Positions 1-7,716 are shown, counted from the first letter of the stretch. The stretch: 64,000 nucleotides of DNA from Romboutsia_C sp015668195 (GCF_015668195.1 NZ_JADPFC010000001.1:558001-622000); one strand, 5' to 3'. A program made the numbers and translations. The notes: generated by a model not told the origin, from the letters alone.

Positions 1-882
1 TTCTTACAAGAAGGGAATATATATGAGGTTGGAACATTAAACAAAGGTGTACCAAATGTAGCAGTATATAATTATTTTTACGATGAAGCTGGCACAAAAA
101 CATTTAAAAAAGTTTTTCCTAATTTAAAAATAGGAGACATAATAACAATAAAAGTTCCAATTACAGAAAACGGAAATACTGAATATAAACAAAGCAAAGT
201 AAGGATATGTGCAATATTAAAACCTAATTGGATGTCTAAGGGAGATGGCGATTTAGGCCGTAATTTTGAAATTGTAACAGCTAATAGCCTTTCTAAACAT
301 ATTATTGGAGAAAAAAAATACAATAAATTAGGTATAAATTTAGAAAATCCATATGATAAAACTGTAAATGAAAAGGTAGAAGAAGTTTCTAATAGTATTC
401 ATTTATCTCAATTTGAAAGTAAGCTTAGCTTTAATGAAATGCAAAAAAGTTCCGTTGAGGATTATATTAAGTCACAGTTATCAATGATAACATTAGTTTT
501 AATAATAGCAGGAATTAACATTTTCTGTACAATAAAAACAAATTTACTTGTAAGAAAAAAAGAAATTTCAACACTTAGAGCACTTGGATTGAGTATGAAA
601 AATATGAAGAAAATGATTACTTATGAAGCATTAACATATGCAATTTTAAGTTTTATAATTGCTTTAATTCCATCTATAATAAATCTAATTAAATTTGTAA
701 ATTGGAATAATGATGCTTATAAAAATTATGGAATAGAACATTTTATGAATTTTACATTTCCAATTAAAGAATCAATAATATTTTTTATTATATCAGTGAC
801 TGTATGTTTAATTGCAGTAGCTACAAGCAGTAGAGATTTGAAAAAGATGAGTATTATTGAGGGAATAAAAGATAACGATTAA
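1..882 (+). CDS. ABC transporter permease, FtsX/MacB type (5' truncated by window edge)
   Basis: The reading frame is open from base 1, so the gene starts upstream; only about 293 C-terminal residues are present. The first part is a soluble extracytoplasmic domain. The last ~140 residues hold three membrane segments (around LSMITLVLIIAGINIF, LTYAILSFIIALIPSI and SIIFFIISVTVCLIAV). The motif KKEISTLRALGLS between segments one and two is typical of FtsX-like permease domains. The gene lies 69 bases before an ATPase gene on the same strand, as in MacB/LolCDE-type exporters. The substrate cannot be told; bacteriocin or antimicrobial-peptide export or resistance is common for this class. It ends with TAA. 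Confidence 0.85.
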   Translation, partial: FLQEGNIYEVGTLNKGVPNVAVYNYFYDEAGTKTFKKVFPNLKIGDIITIKVPITENGNTEYKQSKVRICAILKPNWMSKGDGDLGRNFEIVTANSLSKHIIGEKKYNKLGINLENPYDKTVNEKVEEVSNSIHLSQFESKLSFNEMQKSSVEDYIKSQLSMITLVLIIAGINIFCTIKTNLLVRKKEISTLRALGLSMKNMKKMITYEALTYAILSFIIALIPSIINLIKFVNWNNDAYKNYGIEHFMNFTFPIKESIIFFIISVTVCLIAVATSSRDLKKMSIIEGIKDND

Positions 883-951
883 ATAGTTTAACATAATTAA
901 AATTTATACATCAAAAATTAGAAAATATTTATTATACGAGGAGATTAAGTT

Positions 952-1620
952 ATGAAAACTTTAAAAGCTATAGATTTAAGAAAAATATATGGAAAAGGCG
1001 ATAGTGAGGTAAGAGCTATTGATGGAATAAATTTAGAAATACAGCCTCATAAATTCACAGCTATAATTGGGAAAAGTGGTTCAGGAAAGAGTACATTACT
1101 TCATTGTTTGGCAGGACTTGATAAACCGAATTTTGGAAAAGTATTTCTAGATGATTTAGATTTATATACTTTAAATGACGATAAACTATCTAAGATAAGA
1201 AGAGAAGAAATTGGATTTATATTTCAAAGTTTTAATTTAATACCAGTTATAAATGTTTATGACAATATAGTGCTTCCTATTTCAATTAGTGGTAAAAAGG
1301 TAGATAAAGAGTACATAGAAGATTTAATAAATAAATTAGGTCTTAAATCTCAAATTAAAAAATTTCCTAATGAACTATCAGGAGGTCAGCAACAGAGGGT
1401 AGCTATAGCTCGTGCACTTGCAAACAAACCATCAGTCATATTTGCAGATGAACCAACTGGAAATTTAGATAGTAAAACAACTGATGAAGTAATTGATATA
1501 TTAAAGTTTTGCGTTAATGAATATAAGCAGACATTGGTTATGATAACTCATAATGATGAAATAGCTAAAAGTGCCGATAATATTATAACTATTAGTGATG
1601 GTAAAATTATATCTAATTAA
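952..1620 (+). CDS. ABC transporter ATP-binding protein (LolD/MacB-like)
   Basis: A 222-residue ATPase with Walker A GKSGSGKST (about residue 40), the signature LSGGQQQRVAIARA (about 143), Walker B VIFADEPTGNLDS and a His switch in MITHN. The VFLDDLDLYTLNDDKLSKIRREEIGFIFQSFNL-type region (Q-loop FQSFNL) marks the MacB/LolD branch, which works with FtsX-type permeases. A Shine-Dalgarno GAGGAG lies 7 bases before the ATG. It forms an operon with the upstream permease and is followed at once by an intrinsic terminator. It should hydrolyse ATP at the inner membrane face to power mechanotransmission or export. Substrate unknown. Confidence 0.93.
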   Translation: MKTLKAIDLRKIYGKGDSEVRAIDGINLEIQPHKFTAIIGKSGSGKSTLLHCLAGLDKPNFGKVFLDDLDLYTLNDDKLSKIRREEIGFIFQSFNLIPVINVYDNIVLPISISGKKVDKEYIEDLINKLGLKSQIKKFPNELSGGQQQRVAIARALANKPSVIFADEPTGNLDSKTTDEVIDILKFCVNEYKQTLVMITHNDEIAKSADNIITISDGKIISN

Positions 1621-1650
1621 AAAATTAAATTTTAGAATTTATGGAAAATA

Positions 1651-1677
1651 AGGAGGAACAGATTGTTCCTCCTTTTG
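1651..1677 (+). terminator. Intrinsic terminator (GGAGGAAC family)
   Basis: A 10-bp perfect stem AGGAGGAACA / TGTTCCTCCT with a 3-base loop is followed by TTTT, 30 bases after the ABC operon stop. It is one of about eight near-identical hairpins in this window. Confidence 0.85.
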
Positions 1678-1709
1678 AATGGGAGCTTTAGTAAAATATG
1701 GATACAAAT

Positions 1710-2110
1710 TTATACTATATAAGCATCACTAAATACTTTTGATATAGCTTTGTTTTTAAAATTTATAGCATTTTCTCTATCCTCAAAATCTCCTATACAC
1801 ATACGATATAGTTTTTATTTTTCGTTTCCTTATTTACAAAAGATAAAAGCTCATTAGATATTGTATTTGCTATATTTTCTAGAAAATAATTATTAGATAT
1901 ATTTTTCTCAAATTCTATATTTGATATAAAGTATATCTCTATTAAAATATCAGGAATAGTTGTTTTTTTAAGTACATAAAATTCTTTTAATTTTTCTAAT
2001 GAGTTTTTTATTAAGCTTCCTATTTTTAGGGCTACATCGCTTTCCTTTGAAAACTTTCCCAATGCTCCTGAGTCTTTGCCACCATGCCCAAAGTCTAAGT
2101 ACCATTTCAT
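1710..2110 (-). pseudogene. N-acetylmuramoyl-L-alanine amidase (Amidase_3) with SPOR tail, decayed
   Basis: The N-terminus MKWYLDFGHGGKDSGALG is the zinc-binding start of Amidase_3 cell-wall hydrolases (first His in GHGG). The C-terminal part DILIEIYFISN matches the end of the same fold. The middle of the domain, normally about 90 residues with the second zinc His, is missing between residues ~48 and ~52. The frame stops at 1793. In a shifted frame to 1710 there follows a typical SPOR ending (MCIGDFEDRENAINF then KAISKVFSDAYIV). So the gene carries an internal deletion and a frameshift near 1795-1812 and cannot make an active amidase. The Shine-Dalgarno before 2110 (AAGGAG) survives. Clostridial homologues are phage-like or spore-related lysins; no phage genes are nearby. 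Confidence 0.75.
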
Positions 2111-2279
2111 ATTATCAACTCCTTTTTTATTAGAGAGATGATTTAGATTAAATTAATATATGTGTATGAGTTAAGTTTGTCCTTAAAAAACAAATTGTAT
2201 GGTTACAATTAATATTGAGAATTTTTATAAATATAAATATAATTAATTTATAAGATACTCAAAATTTGGAGGGAGTAAT

Positions 2280-2792
2280 ATGGATAATAAAACTAAAAAA
2301 ATTGTAATAAATGGACTTATGATAGCCTTAGTATGCCTTGCTACAATGACTATCCAAATTCCAATACCTGGTACACAAGGATATGTAAATGTAGGTGATA
2401 GTGTAATATTTATTTCATCAATTTTATTTGGACCATTTACAGGAATGATTGCAGGGGGAGTAGGTTCAGCACTAGCAGATATTTTAAGTGGATATTCTCA
2501 TTGGGCATTATTTACTCTTATTATAAAAGGATTAGAAGGATATATAGTAGGTGTTACTATATTAAAAAGACATACAATTATAAATATGGTTTCTTCAACT
2601 TTACTAGGAAGTATAGTTATGGTAATTGGTTACTTCTTAGCAGGTATATTATTAAATGGAGGTGTTTTAGTTTCAGCAGGTTCTATACCAGCAAACATAG
2701 TTCAAGGAATAACAAGTATAGTTATAGCAGTTCCTATTACTTGCTCTTTAAGAAAAACAAGTTATGTAAAGCGTCTTAAGGCTCAACACTAA
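2280..2792 (+). CDS. ECF transporter S component (substrate-binding membrane subunit)
   Basis: A 170-residue, five- to six-helix membrane protein. MIALVCLATMTIQIPIPG at the start, then VGDSVIFISSILFGPF and GGVGSALADILSGY, are typical of the ECF-type S component family (PF07155 and relatives). S components capture vitamins or precursors and dock onto a shared energising module (EcfT plus two ATPases), which is not encoded here, so a group II (shared-module) system is expected. The Shine-Dalgarno GGAGGG lies 7 bases before ATG. I see no TPP, FMN or cobalamin riboswitch in the leader, so the vitamin cannot be named. A terminator follows. Confidence 0.8.
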   Translation: MDNKTKKIVINGLMIALVCLATMTIQIPIPGTQGYVNVGDSVIFISSILFGPFTGMIAGGVGSALADILSGYSHWALFTLIIKGLEGYIVGVTILKRHTIINMVSSTLLGSIVMVIGYFLAGILLNGGVLVSAGSIPANIVQGITSIVIAVPITCSLRKTSYVKRLKAQH

Positions 2793-2793
2793 A

Positions 2794-2828
2794 AATAAAG
2801 CTAAGGATTTTATCCTTGGCTATTTTTA
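2794..2828 (+). terminator. Intrinsic terminator after the ECF gene
   Basis: The stem AATAAAGCTAAGGAT / ATCCTTGGCTATTTTT has one T.G wobble and a 2-3 base loop and ends in a T-run. It starts 2 bases after the stop codon. Confidence 0.85.
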
Positions 2829-2952
2829 TTATATTAATCTAATTATAAATAAGAGAGAGATAAAAAAGAATTGATATAATAGTTTACAAAATTAAATTTT
2901 TAGCATAACATATGATTAAAAGTGAATATGATAATTTGATAAAGGAGATTTT

Positions 2953-3345
2953 ATGAAAATAATACAAATGTTAAAAGCTTTAGGAGATGAAACTAGAATA
3001 AGAATAGTTAATATTTTAAGAGAAGGCCCATTATGTGTTTGTGAAATTAAATCAATACTTGAAATTACACAATCTAATGCATCTAGGCATTTGAATAAGT
3101 TAATGAATGCTAATATAGTTACTTATTACAAAGAGGCAAAATATGTGTATTATAAATTAGATGAAAAAACTTTAAAAAAATATAATTTTATAAAAGTTTT
3201 TTTAGAAAATGAATTAGATAAAGAAGAAAAATTAAAATATGACTATGATATTTTAATAGCCTATAAAGATGCTGGGTTAAATTGTGAAAATGTATCTAAA
3301 GTTAAAGATATAATTTGTAAAATTAACAAAAGAAAATCAATTTAG
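2953..3345 (+). CDS. ArsR/SmtB-family metal- or metalloid-responsive repressor
   Basis: A 130-residue winged-helix protein. It has the ArsR opening MLKALGDETRIRIVNIL, the metal-site motif LCVCEI (Cys28 and Cys30, matching the CVC of arsenite-sensing ArsR), a recognition helix TQSNASRHLNKL and a YYKLDE wing. There are extra cysteines near the C-terminus (about 113 and 122) that could complete a thiol site. Family members bind DNA when metal-free and leave it on binding As(III), Cd or Pb. The Shine-Dalgarno AAAGGAG precedes ATG. It is followed after 11 bases by a phosphoesterase, then an ArsD-like gene. The usual efflux genes arsB/acr3/arsA are absent, so the inducer is uncertain. Confidence 0.88.
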   Translation: MKIIQMLKALGDETRIRIVNILREGPLCVCEIKSILEITQSNASRHLNKLMNANIVTYYKEAKYVYYKLDEKTLKKYNFIKVFLENELDKEEKLKYDYDILIAYKDAGLNCENVSKVKDIICKINKRKSI

Positions 3346-3356
3346 GAGTAAAGAAC

Positions 3357-4100
3357 ATGAGAATAGCAGTAATATCAGATATACACAGTAATATATATGC
3401 ACTTGATAAAGTTCTATTAGATATTGATAAAAAAAATGTAGATATGACAGTATGCACAGGTGATCTAGTAGGTTATGCAACAAGACCAAATGAAGTTATA
3501 CATAGGATAAAGGAAGAAAGTATACTTACTATAATGGGAAATTATGATGATGCTATAGGAAACTCTAAAATAGTATGTGGATGTGATTATCCAGATACTG
3601 AAGATGCTCATAATGCTGGACTTTCAATGTATTTTACAGGGAAAGAAATAACTGAAGAAAATAAAAAATATTTAAGAAATCTTCCGAAAGAAGTAGTATT
3701 AATTTTTAACAATAAAACTATAAGATTTGTTCATGGAAGTACGAGAGTAATAAATGAATACTTAAAGGAAAACTCTAAAGAAGCAGATGAAGTTATGAAC
3801 GAGTTGGTAGAAGATATATTAGTTTGTGGTCATACTCACATACCATATGCAAAGTATTATGGAGAAAAATTACTTGTAAATGCAGGAAGTGTAGGAAAGC
3901 CAAAGACTAATAGACCTTATGCAAATTATGTAATTATAGATATAAAAAATAATGATGAGTTAGTAAAAACTTCTTCAAGTGTTGAAGTTGAAATAATTGA
4001 AGTAGAATATAATTTTGAGAAACTAGCAAAAGAAATTGAGGAAAATGAAATACTACCAAATAAATTTGCAAGACTTATAAGAGAAGGTAGCTCAAAATAA
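3357..4100 (+). CDS. Calcineurin-like metallophosphoesterase (YfcE/MJ0936-type)
   Basis: A 247-residue enzyme with all five metal-binding blocks of the metallophosphatase fold in order: DIHSN (residue 8), GDLVGYATRPNEV (about 36), GNYDD (about 61), FVHGSTR (about 124) and CGHTHIPY (about 157). GNYDD replaces the commoner GNHD. Members hydrolyse phosphodiesters using two metal ions in the cytosol; the physiological substrate is unknown. The start follows AGGAG with 8 bases of spacing. It is co-transcribed with the ArsR gene, 11 bases upstream, so it is probably under metal(loid) control. This pairing of ArsR with a phosphoesterase recurs in clostridia as far as I recall. Confidence 0.88.
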   Translation: MRIAVISDIHSNIYALDKVLLDIDKKNVDMTVCTGDLVGYATRPNEVIHRIKEESILTIMGNYDDAIGNSKIVCGCDYPDTEDAHNAGLSMYFTGKEITEENKKYLRNLPKEVVLIFNNKTIRFVHGSTRVINEYLKENSKEADEVMNELVEDILVCGHTHIPYAKYYGEKLLVNAGSVGKPKTNRPYANYVIIDIKNNDELVKTSSSVEVEIIEVEYNFEKLAKEIEENEILPNKFARLIREGSSK

Positions 4101-4140
4101 ATCTATAATTTAAGATAAAATATTTATATTAAATATGAGT

Positions 4141-4168
4141 AAACATATTCACAAATTTGAATGTGTTT
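4141..4168 (+). other. Weak hairpin between the phosphoesterase and ArsD-like genes
   Basis: AAACATATTC / GAATGTGTTT pairs over 10 positions with one T.G wobble and an 8-base loop, but no T-run follows. It may be a weak attenuator or a binding site. Confidence 0.3.
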
Positions 4169-4252
4169 ATATAAGTAAGAAGTATTTGTTGAATTAGAAA
4201 ATAAAACTATATATTAGTTTGTAAAATAAAATTATATCGGAGATGAATAATT

Positions 4253-4579
4253 GTGAGAATAGAGATTTTAGAATCAATGAATTATGGAATACAAGGTTTA
4301 ACGGATACATCTAAGGATATGAAAGCTTCAAAATTTCATCAAGATTTAAATATGTTAAAGTACCAATATAATGATATAGAAGTTTTAACTTATAAGGTGG
4401 ATGTGTATGGAGTTAGACCTAAAAAAATAGATTTTTTAATAAATACAGGTGGAAATAAGTTAGTTAAGGAAATGAGCAATAAAAAGTTACCTATAATATT
4501 TATAAATGATGAGATTTTTAAATATGGAGAATATCCAAATATAGAAGAAATTAAAGCATATATACAAGCTAGTAATTAA
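4253..4579 (+). CDS. ArsD-like small protein lacking the arsenite-binding cysteines
   Basis: A 108-residue protein starting at GTG with Shine-Dalgarno CGGAG 10 bases before. Its layout follows the arsenic metallochaperone ArsD. There is a short beta strand (MRIEILESMNYG), a helix ending in DLNMLK, a second strand (DIEVLTYKVDVYG), then KKLPIIFINDEIF and YGEYPNIEEIKAYI, which matches the LP-hhhhDGEhh-GxYPxxxEL ending of ArsD. At the place of the ArsD Cys12-Cys13 and Cys18 cluster it reads SMNYGIQG; there is no cysteine in the protein. It therefore cannot carry As(III) by the known three-thiol mechanism. It lies 152 bases after the phosphoesterase in an ArsR-led cluster. Assignment is by pattern, not by search. 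Confidence 0.5.
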   Translation: MRIEILESMNYGIQGLTDTSKDMKASKFHQDLNMLKYQYNDIEVLTYKVDVYGVRPKKIDFLINTGGNKLVKEMSNKKLPIIFINDEIFKYGEYPNIEEIKAYIQASN

Positions 4580-4677
4580 TTTTAAATATTAATATATGTA
4601 TGTATATTTGATATAAATCGTAACTATTATATTTAAACTAATATATTATATAATTATAAATAAAAGGGGAGATTTAT

Positions 4678-5034
4678 ATGTCAAATATTAAAAATGATTG
4701 TAAGATTATACAAAATCATATAAAAAAGTCAAAATCTAATTTACGTATATTTATGTATACAACTAACGGAATTATCTTTATGTTAATGACACCTTTTGTA
4801 AAACTTCACGAAAAACACTTTAATAAAATTGAAGAATATGTAAATATCCTTAATGATTATTCCAAAGAAAACAATTTAGATATAAAATTTGATAATTTTT
4901 ATGAGATTCAAAATTCATCTATTATGTACAGTCAACCACAGTTAGGGTCATTAACAATTAAACAATATGAAGCGAGAATAAAATATTTAAACACTCTAAA
5001 CGAGAGAGTTGAATCTTTAAAAGAATGTATATAA
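4678..5034 (+). CDS. Hypothetical protein, 118 residues
   Basis: I do not recognise this protein. It is mostly helical and charged, with one short hydrophobic stretch (TTNGIIFMLMTPFV, about residues 29-42), and its C-terminal half suggests a coiled coil (IKQYEARIKYLNTLNERVES). The start is well supported by AAAGGGGAG 9 bases upstream, and a strong terminator follows 56 bases after the stop. It is a monocistronic unit by these signs. No signal peptide is seen. Confidence 0.7.
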   Translation: MSNIKNDCKIIQNHIKKSKSNLRIFMYTTNGIIFMLMTPFVKLHEKHFNKIEEYVNILNDYSKENNLDIKFDNFYEIQNSSIMYSQPQLGSLTIKQYEARIKYLNTLNERVESLKECI

Positions 5035-5090
5035 AAAGTTTAAATTTTGATTGTATTATTTATATGATTTTACAACTTAATAAAAGAAAT

Positions 5091-5128
5091 AAAAAAGTGA
5101 TCTAGAAAAATTTCTAGTCACTTTTTTA
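5091..5128 (+). terminator. Intrinsic terminator
   Basis: The long stem AAAAAAGTGA(T)CTAGAAA / TTTCTAGTCACTTTTTT has a single bulged T and a 2-base loop and ends in six T. It is A-rich on the other side, so it could act in both directions. Confidence 0.85.
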
Positions 5129-5239
5129 TTTAAATAAATATTTTTCATAAGGCTTTATTTAAAGATATATTAAATAAAAAAAATAATATATTAATATATT
5201 TAACTGTAAATTATACTTTAAAATATAAAAAAATCAATA

Positions 5240-5284
5240 TGTCGACTAGAAATTGCAAATTTCGACAAGGTGGATATGTATAAT
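5240..5284 (+). promoter_or_regulatory. Candidate Spo0A box pair overlapping a promoter
   Basis: TGTCGAC (5240-5246) and, inverted, TTCGACA (5261-5267) match the Spo0A core TGTCGAA with one and zero mismatches. They are spaced 21 bases centre to centre. A TATAAT -10 element lies at 5279-5284. A weak -35-like TTGCAA (5253-5258) sits 20 bases before it, longer than the usual 17, as at some Spo0A-activated promoters. It is about 65 bases before the PH-domain gene start. Confidence 0.45.
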
Positions 5285-5349
5285 TAATATGGTGAAGCCA
5301 AAAATCGCAATATTTGGTAATAAATTTAATTAAGAAAAGGAGAGAAAGT

Positions 5350-5709
5350 ATGAATATAGTTAAATTAGGATTTTTTGGATTTGAAAATATGGGGAAAGAA
5401 CATGAAGGATTTAGACATTTCTTAGGAACTAATGAAGAAATAATATACTCATTTAAAGGAATAAGAGATGAACTTGTATTTACAGACAAAAGAGCAATAA
5501 TGCTTAATATTCAAGGATTAACAGGAAAGAAAAAAGAATTTAGATTTTTCCATTACAACAAAATAAACAGCTATGCAATAGAGAGTTCTGGAAGTTTTGA
5601 TTTAGACAGTGAAGTTAAGTTAGTAATAGGTAGTGTTCAATATGAGTTTGAACTAGGTAAAGGAATAGATGTAATGGCTATAGGTAGATTAATAAGTGAT
5701 GCAGTATAA
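5350..5709 (+). CDS. Bacterial PH-domain protein (PF08000, YozO/YvbH-like)
   Basis: A 119-residue protein. The chosen ATG has AAGGAGAG 7 bases upstream; an in-frame ATG at 5314 lacks one. The sequence follows the bacterial pleckstrin-homology family: an N-terminal strand region, then EEIIYSFKGIRDELVFTDKR, then IQGLTGKKKEFRF, YNKINSYAIESSGSFDLDSE and a C-terminal helix. Members are soluble ring-forming or lipid-interacting proteins of poorly known function, often under stress or sporulation control. Paired 0A-like boxes lie in front of it. The next gene, 48 bases downstream, may be in the same operon. Confidence 0.8.
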   Translation: MNIVKLGFFGFENMGKEHEGFRHFLGTNEEIIYSFKGIRDELVFTDKRAIMLNIQGLTGKKKEFRFFHYNKINSYAIESSGSFDLDSEVKLVIGSVQYEFELGKGIDVMAIGRLISDAV

Positions 5710-5757
5710 AAAATTTTAAATAGGAATAATAAATTTTATATCAAGGAGAGCAATTAT

Positions 5758-6393
5758 ATGAATAAGTTTTTAGCAAAAATTAAGGAAATGGGTGCAAAGA
5801 AAGTAATAAGCTACATAGCCACATTTGTAGTAGCAGCTTTCTTAGGAATAGGTATGGGAGCATCTGGAATGGTATCAAAAGCTGATTATGATGAATTAAA
5901 ATCAAAGTATGATACAGTAAATAATGAACTAGAAAGTTCAAAGAAGAAGGTAAATGAACTACAAGCAAAAGTAGATGAAGCAAAGCCATTCTTTGAGATG
6001 AAAGATGCAGAAAAAGAAGCTATGAAAATAGAAACTCATAAAAAAGAAGAAGAAAATAAAAAAGAGCAAGAAAGAATAGCTAAAGAGAAGAAAAAAGAAG
6101 AAGAAGCAAAGAAACAAGCTGAATTAGATGCAAGAAGTATAACTTTAGGAAATGGAACTTATTTAGTAGGTAAGGATATACCAGAAGGTGTATATGATGT
6201 ATATGCTGTAAAAGGTGGAGGAAACGTAATGTCATCTGACTTTAGAGTAAATCTAATAATGGGTGTAAGTGGAAATGATGATTTTTATCAAAGAGAAGAA
6301 CAAAATGTAGTATTAAAGGATGGCACTAATATAGAATTAAAAGGAGTTACAGTGAAATTTGTTCCAGATGATGGGTATGTTATAAATAACTAA
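5758..6393 (+). CDS. Membrane-anchored coiled-coil protein, 211 residues
   Basis: The N-terminus is cytoplasmic and basic, followed by one membrane segment (about residues 18-36, VISYIATFVVAAFLGIGMG). Residues ~42-125 form a long charged coiled coil rich in Lys and Glu. The last ~80 residues are a compact beta domain with LGNGTYLVGKDIPEGVYDVYAVKGG, a pattern I have seen in Gram-positive surface proteins (GTYxVGxDIPxGxY) but cannot name. Shine-Dalgarno AAGGAGAG. It lies 48 bases after the PH-domain gene and before a terminator. It is probably exposed on the outer membrane face. Function unknown. Confidence 0.75.
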   Translation: MNKFLAKIKEMGAKKVISYIATFVVAAFLGIGMGASGMVSKADYDELKSKYDTVNNELESSKKKVNELQAKVDEAKPFFEMKDAEKEAMKIETHKKEEENKKEQERIAKEKKKEEEAKKQAELDARSITLGNGTYLVGKDIPEGVYDVYAVKGGGNVMSSDFRVNLIMGVSGNDDFYQREEQNVVLKDGTNIELKGVTVKFVPDDGYVINN

Positions 6394-6410
6394 TAAATAA
6401 TTAAGATATA

Positions 6411-6437
6411 AAGAGGAACGATTCGTTCCTCTTTTTT
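6411..6437 (+). terminator. Intrinsic terminator (GGAGGAAC family)
   Basis: AAGAGGAACG / CGTTCCTCTT with ATT loop and a six-T tail, 18 bases after the coiled-coil gene. Confidence 0.9.
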
Positions 6438-6509
6438 GTTGGATGTGTTATACACTAGTGATAAAATTTATAGTAAGAGTAAAATCCTTATAAATTTAAG
6501 ATTACTCAT

Positions 6510-6983
6510 TTAATATGCAGATAAATTGGAATTTATATGTTTTTTCATGATATAATTCGTTACTCTTACACCATTTCTCTCAACAAATTGTTTTTTTATT
6601 ACTTCATATCCTCGTTTCTCAAAAAATGGTTTTGCGGTTATGGATGAATGAGTTATAATGTGTTCTACAGAGTATCGTTTTTCTAATCTATCGCAAAGGG
6701 CAGTAGCAATACCAATATTTTGATAATCTTTATGTACATATAATCTATCTAAATATCCTTCAGTATTAATATCACCAAAGCCAACTATCATATTATTTTC
6801 TTCTGCAACTAATGTATAATTATTTAAAAAAGATTTATTCCATTCATAAATATCAACATTTCCTGTAGCCCATACATTTAATTGCTCTTGTGTATAGTCT
6901 TTTGCATTAATGAAATGAACAGTATTATAAAATAAATCTGCGATTTTATTACAATCACTCGATTTATATTCTCTTATCTCCAT
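6510..6983 (-). CDS. GNAT-family N-acetyltransferase
   Basis: A 157-residue protein with the GNAT motif A region VDRLYVHKDYQNIGIATALCDRLEK-like (LYVHKDYQNIGIATALC, acetyl-CoA pyrophosphate loop Q-N-I-G-I-A). Upstream is IREYKSSDCNKIADLFYNTVHFIN, and it ends FFEKRGYEVIKKQFVERNGV. It transfers acetyl from acetyl-CoA to an amine; the substrate is unknown. The family FEKxGF-like ending resembles YjgM/ElaA-like stand-alone acetyltransferases. The start is supported by GGAGG 9 bases before ATG. It is transcribed opposite to its left neighbour. Confidence 0.85.
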   Translation of the reverse strand: MEIREYKSSDCNKIADLFYNTVHFINAKDYTQEQLNVWATGNVDIYEWNKSFLNNYTLVAEENNMIVGFGDINTEGYLDRLYVHKDYQNIGIATALCDRLEKRYSVEHIITHSSITAKPFFEKRGYEVIKKQFVERNGVRVTNYIMKKHINSNLSAY

Positions 6984-7108
6984 ATTTCTTTTCCTCCAAA
7001 ATTTCTATTTACTATAAAATTCTTATTTTAAGTTATCATTTGGTTAATTAAAATATTTCTAAATAGCTGATTTAAAATATTTTATATAAACTTTTTAATA
7101 TAATATAA

Positions 7109-7312
7109 TTATTCAATGGGAGTATTTAACTCCTTTGAAATTCTAATAGCCAATTTAAGTGAAGGATTGTATTTTACATTTTCTAAGCGAGCTATAGTTC
7201 CCCTTCTAATATTAACTTTATTAGCTAATTCTTCTTGAGTTAATTCGTTAAATTGACGATACTTTTTAAAATTACTAATAAACTTTGCTATAATTTTAGT
7301 TCCCTGTATCAA
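7109..7312 (-). CDS. XRE-family transcriptional regulator (short)
   Basis: A 67-residue protein whose core, residues ~20-60, is a lambda-repressor-type HTH (LTQEELANKVNIRRGTIARL, then NPSLKLAIRISKELN). The only usual start in frame is TTG at 7312, inside the end of the preceding gene (17-base overlap), and it lacks a Shine-Dalgarno. The nearest such sequence (CAGGGA) lies just after it and would suit an ATT codon. The protein stops after NTPIE, where relatives usually add a short IFxF tail. It is translationally coupled to the DUF3796-like membrane protein, a pairing known in Firmicutes, and probably represses that operon. Confidence 0.75.
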   Translation of the reverse strand: MIQGTKIIAKFISNFKKYRQFNELTQEELANKVNIRRGTIARLENVKYNPSLKLAIRISKELNTPIE

Positions 7313-7658
7313 ATTTGTAAGTTAAAAATGCCCATAAATTAATTGATATTGCAATAGTAAATGCTATTATTAATACTTGTAATCTATAAAGTGTTAGTAA
7401 ATCTATTGTATATAGCCTAATTAATACACTTGATATAATTAATAGAACAAAGCCTGTATAAAATGCTATGTAACCTGCTTTATGTTTATTGTAAATTAAG
7501 CGTTCATCCTCACAATCACCTAGCTTGTACCACCAATAATTACCTAATTGACCAAAGAAGGCAAAATATATAAGTCCTAACGGATCACTGTTTAATTCTT
7601 TAAAGCCTAAAAATCCACAAAGTGCAAATAAAATTGAATATTTCCTTACCAATTTCAT
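7296..7658 (-). CDS. DUF3796-like integral membrane protein
   Basis: A 120-residue protein with about four membrane segments (LFALCGFLGFKEL; GLIYFAFFGQLGNYWW; YIAFYTGFVLLIISSVLI; LQVLIIAFTIAISINLWAF). The GFLGF opening, the short loop ending in a DPLGL/YFAFFG motif and the downstream XRE gene fit the DUF3796 membrane protein plus HTH pairs of Firmicutes. Function unknown; such pairs resemble immunity or membrane-stress modules. A short AT-rich inverted repeat lies just upstream of its start. It overlaps the regulator gene by 17 bases. Confidence 0.6.
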   Translation of the reverse strand: MKLVRKYSILFALCGFLGFKELNSDPLGLIYFAFFGQLGNYWWYKLGDCEDERLIYNKHKAGYIAFYTGFVLLIISSVLIRLYTIDLLTLYRLQVLIIAFTIAISINLWAFLTYKFDTGN

Positions 7659-7677
7659 TAATAAATCCCCCTGTTAA

Positions 7678-7716
7678 TGTGATATATTTATATCCTTATA
7701 TTACATATATATCACA
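7678..7716. promoter_or_regulatory. Perfect inverted repeat upstream of the DUF3796/XRE operon
   Basis: TGTGATATAT (7678-7687) and ATATATCACA (7707-7716) are perfect 10-base arms 19 bases apart, 20 bases before the operon's ATG. This is a plausible operator for the encoded XRE regulator. Confidence 0.4.
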
